A DNA stretch of 5,789 nucleotides from Proteobacteria bacterium UBA1148 (GTDB taxonomy: Bacteria > Pseudomonadota > Gammaproteobacteria > Steroidobacterales > Rariloculaceae): assembly GCA_002311835.1 (NCBI GenBank), contig DBZY01000032.1:15265-21053 (forward strand), given 5' to 3'. Positions 1 through 5,356 of the stretch are shown piece by piece; the stretch's first letter is position 1; every line of letters starts with the position of its first letter. The notes under the pieces are model-generated. The model was not told where the DNA came from. It was given only the letters and a program-made list of their open reading frames with translations, and did no database searches. A program made the translations under genes and the position numbers.

Positions 1-1
1 A

Positions 2-73
2 GCTAAGCGAGGGCAGCGGGTGCAACTCGGATCGAAGGTAACCTTCACCGCCCTTCCTACCCAAGCATATTAG
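2..73 (+). CDS. Possible C-terminal end of an unidentified protein entering from the left edge
   Basis: Reading the plus strand from base 2 gives 23 residues (A-K-R-G-Q-R-V-Q-L-G-S-K-V-T-F-T-A-L-P-T...) ending in TAG at 71-73. The residue mix is protein-like, with alternating hydrophobic and polar residues as in a beta strand. The other two plus frames stop early (bases 4-6 and 39-41). If real, it ends 9 bp before the stop of the DAHP synthase gene, so the two genes converge. The fragment is too short to identify, and one minus-strand frame is also open here, so the call is tentative. No terminator is evident; the only local hairpin is a weak 5-bp stem at 34-46 that lies inside this reading frame. 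Confidence 0.35.
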   Translation, partial: AKRGQRVQLGSKVTFTALPTQAY

Positions 74-82
74 TACGACACA

Positions 83-1456
83 CTACTCGGGGCTATTGAG
101 TTGACCTGCTATACGCATGGCAACTTCCATGGCTTGTTCGTAGTTTAGTCGTGGGTCTACCTGAGACTTATAAGCGCGGGCCAGGTCGGATTCCTTCAGC
201 CCGCGAGCACCACCAATACATTCGGTCACGTTTTCACCGGTAAGCTCCAGGTGAACACCCCCAAGATAACTTCCGGCCTCATCGTGAATTCGAAACGCGG
301 CCTGGAGTTCTGCGACGATGTTATCAAATCGGCGTGTCTTATAGCCTTTCGCTGTCGTTTCTGTGTTGCCATGCATGGGGTCACATATCCAAAGAACTTG
401 GGATCCCGTACCACGGACCGCCTGAATCATTCTTGGTAGATGTTCATCTACATGCTTTGCTCCAAACCGTGTGATCAAGGCCAAACGACCAGGCTCATTA
501 CATGGATTCAACAGATGGATTAACCCTTGCAACTGTTCGTTGCTCGCACCAGTGCCGATTTTAATTCCAATGGGATTACTAATACCTCTAAAAAACTCAA
601 CGTGCGCGCCGTCCAGGTCTGCCGTTCGCATTCCGATCCATGGGAAGTGAGTGGTTAAGTTATACCAGCGCTCCCGATGGGGAAGAAAACGAGTCTGCGC
701 CTGCTCATACGGTAGGTGCAAGCCCTCATGGCTGGTATAAAACTCTACACGGTGAGTATGAAGCGCATCACCAGCAACGGATTCAAAAAACTCCAATGAA
801 TCAGATACTGATTGGACGAGTTTATGATACTCAGCCGACATGGGTGATTTCCCCACGAAATCAAGATCCCAGTTCTCTGGGTGATGAAGGTCTGCAAACC
901 CACCATCAATCAGTGAGCGAACAAAGTTGAGAGTTAGGGCGGCACGTTCATAGCCGCGCAGCATGAGTGCAGGGTCAGGCTCTCGGTCCTCAGCAGTAAA
1001 CGGAAGCCTATTTACGAGGTCTCCACGGTAGCTAGGCAAAGCCTTACCATCACGGATTTCTTCATCTGCGCTACGCGGTTTCACATATTGTCCTGCCATT
1101 CGTCCCACACGGATGACAGGCTTTTTGAGTCCCACCACAAGAACCAAAGACATCTGAAGCAAGATTTTAAGTTTTTGGACGATATTGTCTGAACTACACT
1201 CATCGAAATTTTCAGCACAGTCCCCGCCTTGGAGCAAAAAAGCCTCTCCCCGCTGCGCAGCTGCTAATTGACTCTTGAGGGCCTCCACCTCCCAGCTAGT
1301 TACAAGTGGAGGTAGCTTACCTAGCTGGGCAATAGTCTCTTCTAACCGCGCGCTGTCTTTATACAGCGGCTGCTGGCTGGCCTCGCGAGTCTGCCAGCTA
1401 GCTGGGTGCCAAGTGGTTGGATTGTTGGTCTGCGTCATAGGGGCGCGACTATACAC
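83..1456 (-). CDS. Class II 3-deoxy-D-arabino-heptulosonate 7-phosphate (DAHP) synthase
   Basis: Cytosolic enzyme condensing phosphoenolpyruvate with erythrose 4-phosphate to DAHP, the committed step of the shikimate pathway to aromatic amino acids. The 457 residues cover the whole class II (plant/mycobacterial type) fold. Visible signatures are QGGDCAENF (76-84), RVGRMAGQYVKPRS (116-129), DPMHGNT (359-365), GGVHLELTGENVTEC (399-413) and DPRLN (434-438). The metal ligands known from Mycobacterium tuberculosis AroG (Cys87, His369, Glu411, Asp441) match Cys80, His362, Glu404 and Asp434 here with identical spacing, so the enzyme should be active. Its N-terminal extension is about 7 residues shorter than the mycobacterial one, so I make no claim on allosteric control. 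The longest frame starts at a GTG (1454-1456) with an AGGA 12 nt upstream. An ATG six codons in (1436-1438) is an alternative but has no Shine-Dalgarno sequence. It is divergent from the NfeD gene. Family members carry different symbols (aroG, aroF, aroH, phzC), so none is assigned. Confidence 0.97.
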   Translation of the reverse strand: MYSRAPMTQTNNPTTWHPASWQTREASQQPLYKDSARLEETIAQLGKLPPLVTSWEVEALKSQLAAAQRGEAFLLQGGDCAENFDECSSDNIVQKLKILLQMSLVLVVGLKKPVIRVGRMAGQYVKPRSADEEIRDGKALPSYRGDLVNRLPFTAEDREPDPALMLRGYERAALTLNFVRSLIDGGFADLHHPENWDLDFVGKSPMSAEYHKLVQSVSDSLEFFESVAGDALHTHRVEFYTSHEGLHLPYEQAQTRFLPHRERWYNLTTHFPWIGMRTADLDGAHVEFFRGISNPIGIKIGTGASNEQLQGLIHLLNPCNEPGRLALITRFGAKHVDEHLPRMIQAVRGTGSQVLWICDPMHGNTETTAKGYKTRRFDNIVAELQAAFRIHDEAGSYLGGVHLELTGENVTECIGGARGLKESDLARAYKSQVDPRLNYEQAMEVAMRIAGQLNSPE

Positions 1457-1481
1457 CCGCTTAGCTTTTCCTAAAATGTAG

Positions 1482-1505
1482 TGTATCGAAAATATTTTAA
1501 ATACA
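1482..1505. promoter_or_regulatory. Imperfect palindrome, candidate operator in the divergent promoter region
   Basis: The arms TGTAT and ATACA flank a perfect 10-bp core, AAAATATTTT, with two unpaired bases on each side of the core. Twenty of 24 positions are symmetric about 1493/1494. It lies between the divergent DAHP synthase and NfeD genes, just upstream of the likely NfeD promoter and about 26 bp from the DAHP synthase start. It also overlaps TTGTAT and TACACT boxes on the minus strand (15-bp spacer, suboptimal) that could serve the DAHP synthase gene. A dimeric repressor site is the simplest reading. The regulator cannot be named, and AT-rich promoter DNA can produce such symmetry by chance. 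Confidence 0.4.
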
Positions 1506-1523
1506 AGGCCGTTAGCACAATGC

Positions 1524-1532
1524 TGGTATCAT
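1524..1532 (+). promoter_or_regulatory. Extended -10 promoter element upstream of the NfeD gene
   Basis: TGGTATCAT fits an extended -10 box (TGn followed by TATCAT, close to TATAAT). No good -35 box lies 16-18 bp upstream, which is tolerated when the TGn extension is present. The last base of the -10 is 7 nt before the A of the NfeD start codon at 1539, so transcription would begin at or next to the ATG and the mRNA would be leaderless. This agrees with the absence of a Shine-Dalgarno sequence before that ATG. Confidence 0.4.
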
Positions 1533-1538
1533 GAAACT

Positions 1539-3014
1539 ATGCCACCAGTCGCTTCCAGCTTGAGGCGTGGAATCCTTACAGCCTGTTTGGCCTTGGGAGG
1601 CGCCATGTGGCTCCAAGCCCAGGAAACCACCCCAGACGAAATCTCAGCACCTGTTGAGACTCAAACAGGCGGGATAGTGACTATTCTCCAGCTCCAGGGC
1701 GCTATTGGGCCAGCTACAGCTGATTTTATTGTCCGAGGCGTAGAAACTGCCGAGGAGAACGGATCCGCGCTGATGGTGATCGAAATGGACACTCCTGGAG
1801 GGCTTGATACAGCGATGCGAGAGATTATCCAAGCTATTCTCGGTTCGTCGGTTCCCGTAGCAACCTACGTTTGGCCCCAAGGAGCACGCGCGGCCAGTGC
1901 CGGTACATATATCCTCTATGCCAGCCATATCGCAGCCATGGCCCCCGCCACAAATCTCGGCGCTGCGACGCCTGTATCTATCGGGGGAACGGCACCGACT
2001 ACACCGGAAGAGCCTTCTACCGGGGATGAGGAAACATCGGACGACACACCAGACGATGGCGGCACCGAGGTAGTTGAAAGCGAAACAAATAGTGAAGATC
2101 GGACAACCATCCCACCTCCATCAACAGCTTCCGAACGCAAAGCAATCAATGACGCTGTTGCCTATATTCGCAGCCTCGCAGAACGCCGTAACCGTAACGC
2201 TGACTGGGCCGAAGAGGCTGTTCGTGCAGCAGAAAGCCTAAGTGCTCAAAATGCGCTTGAAATGAATGTAATTGATCTTATAGCGAGCAATCGAACAGAT
2301 CTATTGCAGCAATTGGACGGCTGGAAGGTAGAGATCAATGGCAATGAAATAATACTCAGCACGACAGAGTTAACGCCGGTCATGTTCGAACCAGACTGGC
2401 GTACGCAACTACTTGAAGTTATAAGCAACCCGACGGTTGCCTATCTCCTCATGTTGATCGGAATCTATGGCCTCATATTTGAGGGTTACAATCCTGGTGC
2501 CATCGTGCCTGGGGTTGTCGGGGCCATCTCTCTTCTGCTGGCTTTGTTTGCATTCCAAGTCCTCCCCGTTAACTATGCCGGGCTCGCGCTCATTATCTTA
2601 GGCATCATACTGATGGCGTCGGAGTTCCTCGTTCCGAGCTTCGGTGCACTTGGAATGGGCGGGATTGCTGCCTTTGTTTTTGGTTCAGTCATTCTCATTG
2701 ACTCGGATATTCCGGGTTACGGGGTATCGATACCTCTAATCTTTTCCATTGCTTTAACAGGAGCGTTGATCCTGCTGGGCGTCATTTGGTTTGCAATGAG
2801 GTCACGGGGCCGCCCCATCGTAGCTGGAGTCGAGGAACTACTTCGTACAACTGCGGAGGCGCTTGAGGACTTTACTTCTCAAGGACAGGTTTGGATTCAT
2901 GGTGAACGTTGGAATGCCCGTAGCAGGGTCCCTGTAACAAAAGGGCAAGTCCTCAGAATCACAAAAGTCAAGGGACTAACGTTGCATGTTGAACCAAATA
3001 CAAACTTGAGTTAA
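1539..3014 (+). CDS. NfeD-family membrane-bound serine protease (ClpP-class), slipin partner
   Basis: A full-length NfeD protein of 491 residues. Residues 1-28 form a signal peptide (arginines, hydrophobic run, AQA-like cleavage site). A ClpP/crotonase-like protease domain spans about 45-250. By comparison with Pyrococcus PH1510, the catalytic dyad would be Ser120 in ARAASAGTY and Lys201 in ERKAIND; MDTPGG (83-88) is the conserved loop. About five membrane helices follow (roughly 297-315, 322-340, 345-362, 367-387, 397-419), then an NfeD OB-fold at 430-487 containing GERWNARS and VKGLTLHV. In this family the protease cleaves the C-terminal hydrophobic segment of its slipin partner, encoded 31 bp downstream. 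An unusual acidic, Thr/Pro/Ser-rich stretch of about 48 residues (151-198) separates the two catalytic residues. ATG 1539 is chosen because the signal peptide begins there; no ribosome-binding site precedes it. The family is thought to act in membrane-protein quality control. Confidence 0.95.
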   Translation: MPPVASSLRRGILTACLALGGAMWLQAQETTPDEISAPVETQTGGIVTILQLQGAIGPATADFIVRGVETAEENGSALMVIEMDTPGGLDTAMREIIQAILGSSVPVATYVWPQGARAASAGTYILYASHIAAMAPATNLGAATPVSIGGTAPTTPEEPSTGDEETSDDTPDDGGTEVVESETNSEDRTTIPPPSTASERKAINDAVAYIRSLAERRNRNADWAEEAVRAAESLSAQNALEMNVIDLIASNRTDLLQQLDGWKVEINGNEIILSTTELTPVMFEPDWRTQLLEVISNPTVAYLLMLIGIYGLIFEGYNPGAIVPGVVGAISLLLALFAFQVLPVNYAGLALIILGIILMASEFLVPSFGALGMGGIAAFVFGSVILIDSDIPGYGVSIPLIFSIALTGALILLGVIWFAMRSRGRPIVAGVEELLRTTAEALEDFTSQGQVWIHGERWNARSRVPVTKGQVLRITKVKGLTLHVEPNTNLS

Positions 3015-3034
3015 TCACAAACGAAGAAAAGAAA

Positions 3035-3039
3035 AAGGA
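3035..3039 (+). promoter_or_regulatory. Ribosome-binding site of the slipin gene
   Basis: AAGGA lies 6 nt before the ATG at 3046 in a purine-rich stretch, a well-placed Shine-Dalgarno sequence that supports this start. The 31-bp gap after the NfeD stop holds no evident promoter or terminator, so the two genes are probably co-transcribed. Confidence 0.75.
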
Positions 3040-3045
3040 ACTACC

Positions 3046-3813
3046 ATGTTTTTCGAACCCACATTCTTTCTCATAGTAGTCATCGCACTCTTCGTATTCA
3101 GCACAATTAAAGTGCTCCGAGAATATCAACGGGGTGTGATTTTTCTGCTAGGTCGTTTCTGGAAAGTTAAAGGTCCTGGTTTAATCATTGTCATACCTGG
3201 AATTCAGAAAATGGTCCGGGTGGACCTCAGAGTTATCGTGATGGATGTACCCACCCAAGATGTAATCTCTCGGGACAATGTCTCCGTGAAAGTCAGCGCG
3301 GTAGTCTATTTCCGTGTCGTAGACCCAGAAAAAGCAATCATTCAGGTAGAAAACCGAGTCGAAGCCACTAGTCAACTTGCCCAAACAACACTGCGCTCAG
3401 TACTTGGGCGCCACGAACTAGACGATATGCTGGCTGAGAGGGATAAACTGAACGCGGACGTACAAGAAATATTAGATCAGAACACCGAGGCCTGGGGAAT
3501 CAAAGTGACAAACGTAGAAATCAAACACGTTGATCTTGATGAAAGCATGGTCCGCGCTATTGCAGCCCAAGCCGAAGCGGAGCGAGCGAGACGCGCCAAA
3601 GTCATTCATGCAGAAGGTGAATTTCAAGCCTCGCAGAAACTGGCTGAAGCAGCACATGTGCTGGGGACAGAATCTCAGGCCATACAACTGCGCTACTTAC
3701 AAACTCTGACGGAGATTTCTAGCGAGGGAAATACCAATACAATAGTGTTCCCGATACCGCTGGATCTGGTGAAACCAATCTTTGACAAAATGAACAGTTC
3801 TGATAAGAAGTAA
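3046..3813 (+). CDS. Slipin (SPFH/stomatin/prohibitin-domain membrane protein)
   Basis: A 255-residue bacterial slipin, of typical length. An N-terminal membrane segment (about 5-21) is followed by the SPFH domain (about 24-190) with family signatures EYQRGVIFLLGRF (26-38), GPGL (43-46), DVPTQDVISRDNVSV (67-81), LRSVLGRHELDDML (116-129) and WGIKVTNVEIK (150-160). An Ala/Glu/Arg-rich segment (about 168-205) should form the coiled coil used for oligomerisation. The conserved hydrophobic C-terminal motif NTIVFPIPLDLV (231-242) corresponds to the part of archaeal PH1511 that its NfeD protease PH1510 cleaves. The protein is expected to assemble into membrane-attached rings or microdomains. It follows the NfeD gene in the same direction, the classic nfeD-slipin operon. 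It differs from HflK/HflC and flotillin by its short length and slipin motifs. I see no T-tract terminator in the 71-bp convergent gap after it. Confidence 0.96.
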   Translation: MFFEPTFFLIVVIALFVFSTIKVLREYQRGVIFLLGRFWKVKGPGLIIVIPGIQKMVRVDLRVIVMDVPTQDVISRDNVSVKVSAVVYFRVVDPEKAIIQVENRVEATSQLAQTTLRSVLGRHELDDMLAERDKLNADVQEILDQNTEAWGIKVTNVEIKHVDLDESMVRAIAAQAEAERARRAKVIHAEGEFQASQKLAEAAHVLGTESQAIQLRYLQTLTEISSEGNTNTIVFPIPLDLVKPIFDKMNSSDKK

Positions 3814-3884
3814 AGACACATCCACCATACAGGACGATGGGCTGAGTGCACTCTAGGTCGGTGTGCTACTCGAATACGCCAACG

Positions 3885-4466
3885 TCATTTTTTCTGTCGA
3901 CTAGCTCGCTCCTCCATGTATGCTGATAACTCGCCTTGTTTGGTGTGCAGAGTGTGCAGCCAGCGTTGACCGCCAGAAGTGAACCCAGCCCAGTAACCAA
4001 TTTCAACGATCTGGGGCTCGGTAAATTCAGCGTGAAGATCTCCCCAAAGCGCATCATCCGCAAGGTTGGGGTTCCACATAACCGCATCCGTATATTGCAA
4101 CACCACTTTCTCTCTATGACTAAACCGATCTGATCTCTTGTAATCCAGAAGCTCACTCAATCGATTATTTGGGTCTTCTTTCGCCCCACGGGCGTCGCCC
4201 TGATTGCTTCAGTAGTCGCAGTCCAGGCTATAAGCGATGTAGGTCCGAACGAGCTCTTTAAGGTCATGTTCAACAAAACCAACGTTTTTTTGCTTATCGA
4301 ACAGCAATTTTCTCGTAGTGGTAAATGCACGCATGACATCAGGTTGGTGTGCACGAATAGATTGATTCTCAGGTCCTGGGCGACCTTTTTCGATCGCGAT
4401 CTCAAGCCACTCACGCAGTTCCGGGTCTTCGATTTGATCTGGTGCAACGTAACTGATTCGTGCCAT
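3885..4466 (-). CDS. Carboxymuconolactone decarboxylase/AhpD-like selenoprotein, read through an in-frame TGA (CxxU)
   Basis: Two open stretches (4466-4212 and 4208-3888) share one frame and are interrupted only by TGA at 4209-4211. Read as selenocysteine, they form one 193-residue protein ending at TGA 3885-3887. The N-terminal half (MARISYVAP..., RAHQPDVMRAF at 38-48, LKELVRTYIAYSLDCDY at 69-85) and the C-terminal half (RFSHREKVVLQYTDAV at 114-129, EFTEPQIVEIGYW) are two halves of one CMD domain. The TGA is residue 86, at the second Cys of the CxxC redox motif, and the following SNQ matches family members with CxYCSNQR-type motifs. Glu71-Cys83-Sec86 has the spacing of M. tuberculosis AhpD Glu118-Cys130-Cys133; the AhpD His137 position is Gly90. 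Such proteins are thiol peroxidases or disulfide reductases; the substrate is unknown. ATG 4466 has a GGAG upstream. Alternatives are a recent nonsense mutation or a sequencing error. The downstream half has only a TTG as a possible separate start and no convincing gene identity by itself. Confidence 0.85.
4182..4194 (-). promoter_or_regulatory. Candidate bacterial SECIS hairpin
   Basis: On the mRNA sense strand, CGCCC-GUG-GGGCG forms a 5-bp all-GC stem with a 3-nt loop that begins GU. The loop starts 19 nt after the UGA, within the usual 16-37 nt window for bacterial SECIS elements, and has the G expected in the first two loop positions. A GGG/CCC pairing (4198-4200 with 4171-4173) could extend it below an internal loop. 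A competing smaller hairpin, GGGC-GAC-GCCC (4190-4200), shares the 5' arm. Role: binding SelB to direct Sec-tRNA to the UGA. No folding energy was computed. Confidence 0.65.
4209..4211 (-). other. Predicted selenocysteine codon (UGA recoding site)
   Basis: The codons around it read TGC GAC TAC TGA AGC AAT CAG, that is Cys-Asp-Tyr-Sec-Ser-Asn-Gln. Cys TGC and Sec TGA differ by one base at the same motif position where relatives have Cys. TGA is also the true stop of this gene (3885-3887) and of mazG (4562-4564), so a whole-genome reassignment of TGA is unlikely. Confidence 0.8.
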
Positions 4467-4476
4467 TGATTCTTAT

Positions 4477-4480
4477 CTCC
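4477..4480 (-). promoter_or_regulatory. Ribosome-binding site of the AhpD-like selenoprotein gene
   Basis: GGAG on the minus strand lies 10 nt before the ATG at 4466-4464, a slightly long but normal spacing. It supports the full-length start at 4466 rather than an internal start after the TGA. Confidence 0.6.
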
Positions 4481-4495
4481 AGTTGGTTGTCGGCC

Positions 4496-4523
4496 AGTTT
4501 AGGCGGAGAATCTTGAAAAGCAA
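4496..4523 (-). promoter_or_regulatory. Candidate sigma-70 promoter for the AhpD-like selenoprotein gene
   Basis: On the minus strand, TTGCTT (4523-4518) and TAAACT (4501-4496) are separated by 16 bp and lie in the 95-bp gap between the mazG stop and the selenoprotein start. Each box has two mismatches to consensus. Initiation about 7 nt further on would leave a leader of about 22 nt containing the GGAG. With this promoter the gene could be expressed independently of mazG; read-through from mazG is also possible because no terminator is seen in the gap. Confidence 0.35.
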
Positions 4524-4561
4524 TGCCCCGACAGATCCACAGACCATCTATTAGCACCTCG

Positions 4562-5356
4562 TCAGTCAGTTTCCTCCTTTGCTTTGTGCCAAAGCTGCTC
4601 TAATGCATCCGTGCTGTAATGCGCCCAGTCACCGTCCGCATTTTTCACATTGCGCTCCACATTTCGAAAACGCTTTTCAAAACGATCATTCGCACTGCGC
4701 AAACACGCTTCTGGCTCAACATTGAGGTGGCGACACAAATTGACTAACGAGAACAACGTATCTCCCATCTCAGCAACTATCGCCTCGTAATCCACGCTAT
4801 GCACGGCGGCATTTAACTCTTCAAGCTCCTCATCAACCTTATCTCTAGCCCCACCCCAATCAGGCCAATCAAAGCCAACACGGGCAGCTCGACGGCCGAG
4901 CTTCATACTCCGCGTTAGGGCTGGCAGCGCCAGCGGAACGCCATCTAGAACACTATCAGGCAAAACGCCCTTCTCCACTGCTTTAAGCGTTTCCCACGCT
5001 TCTGTCTGTGATTTCGCATCATCGACTTGCTCATTTCCAAAAACGTGTGGATGCCTACGAATCATTTTTGTGCAAATAGCCTCAATCACGTCACTAAATG
5101 CAAAAAAACCCTCCTCCTCTGCCATATGAGAGTGGTACACAACCTGGAGCAAAAGATCTCCTAACTCGTCCTTCAGGTCCTCCATATCCTCACGCGCAAT
5201 AGCATCAACGACTTCATAGGCTTCTTCGATGGTGTATGAACCTATGGTGGCGAAGGTTTGCTCCTGGTCCCAGGAGCAACCTCTATCCGGATCACGGAGG
5301 GCGGTCATTATCTCAAGTAGTTTAGAGATATCTTCTTTATATATTTGTTTTTTCAT
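4562..5356 (-). CDS. mazG: Nucleoside triphosphate pyrophosphohydrolase MazG
   Basis: Cytosolic house-cleaning enzyme that hydrolyses (d)NTPs to NMP and pyrophosphate, helping to remove aberrant nucleotides. Its 264 residues match E. coli MazG length and show both tandem MazG domains. The N-terminal domain has LRDPDRGCSWDQEQTF (20-35), the metal-binding EExxE (Glu44, Glu45, Glu48) with ExxD (Glu64, Asp67), and RRHPHVFG (100-107). The second domain has DEELEEL (175-181, with Glu176, Glu177, Glu180) and AEMGDTLFSLVNLCRHL (195-211, with Glu196, Asp199). All expected acidic metal ligands are present in both domains. The start overlaps the end of the upstream Nudix gene by 20 bp. No Shine-Dalgarno sequence precedes the ATG at 5356, so translation is probably coupled to the Nudix gene. 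It ends with TGA. Confidence 0.96.
   Translation of the reverse strand: MKKQIYKEDISKLLEIMTALRDPDRGCSWDQEQTFATIGSYTIEEAYEVVDAIAREDMEDLKDELGDLLLQVVYHSHMAEEEGFFAFSDVIEAICTKMIRRHPHVFGNEQVDDAKSQTEAWETLKAVEKGVLPDSVLDGVPLALPALTRSMKLGRRAARVGFDWPDWGGARDKVDEELEELNAAVHSVDYEAIVAEMGDTLFSLVNLCRHLNVEPEACLRSANDRFEKRFRNVERNVKNADGDWAHYSTDALEQLWHKAKEETD

Noticed and set aside
640..930. 96-codon plus-strand ORF and other long antisense frames inside the DAHP synthase gene
   Set aside because: They lie opposite a fully conserved enzyme with all motifs intact and show no family features of their own.
1..1466. Nine-base inverted match (AGCTAAGCG at 1-9 and its complement at 1458-1466) flanking the DAHP synthase gene
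   Set aside because: Too short to be called element ends, no target-site duplication, and the enclosed gene is a normal housekeeping gene.
1531..1563. Ten-codon ORF (ATG 1531 to TGA 1563) overlapping the NfeD start in another frame
   Set aside because: No ribosome-binding site, very short, and its ATG is formed partly by the -10 box; probably chance.
1916..2149. Minus-strand ORF of Ser/Val-rich sequence opposite the NfeD acidic insertion
   Set aside because: Its composition is just the reverse complement of the Thr/Glu/Asp/Pro-rich codons of the insertion.
3844..3853. Perfect 10-bp palindrome GAGTGCACTC after the slipin gene, considered as a terminator
   Set aside because: It has no loop suited to a hairpin and no following T-tract. 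The T6 at 3888-3893 is the AAA-AAA lysine codons of the selenoprotein gene and is not preceded by a stem.
3885..4160. A separate 91-residue gene starting at TTG 4160
   Set aside because: It is in the same frame as the ORF ending at the TGA and encodes only the second half of one CMD domain. The open codons before the TTG continue the family motif (SNQ...), and the TTG has no ribosome-binding site.
4209..4211. The TGA as a simple nonsense mutation making a pseudogene, or as a tryptophan codon
   Set aside because: A random stop landing exactly on the redox Cys codon with a SECIS-like hairpin behind it is unlikely, and no other damage is seen in the second half. Tryptophan is not expected at this position, and TGA ends two genes here.
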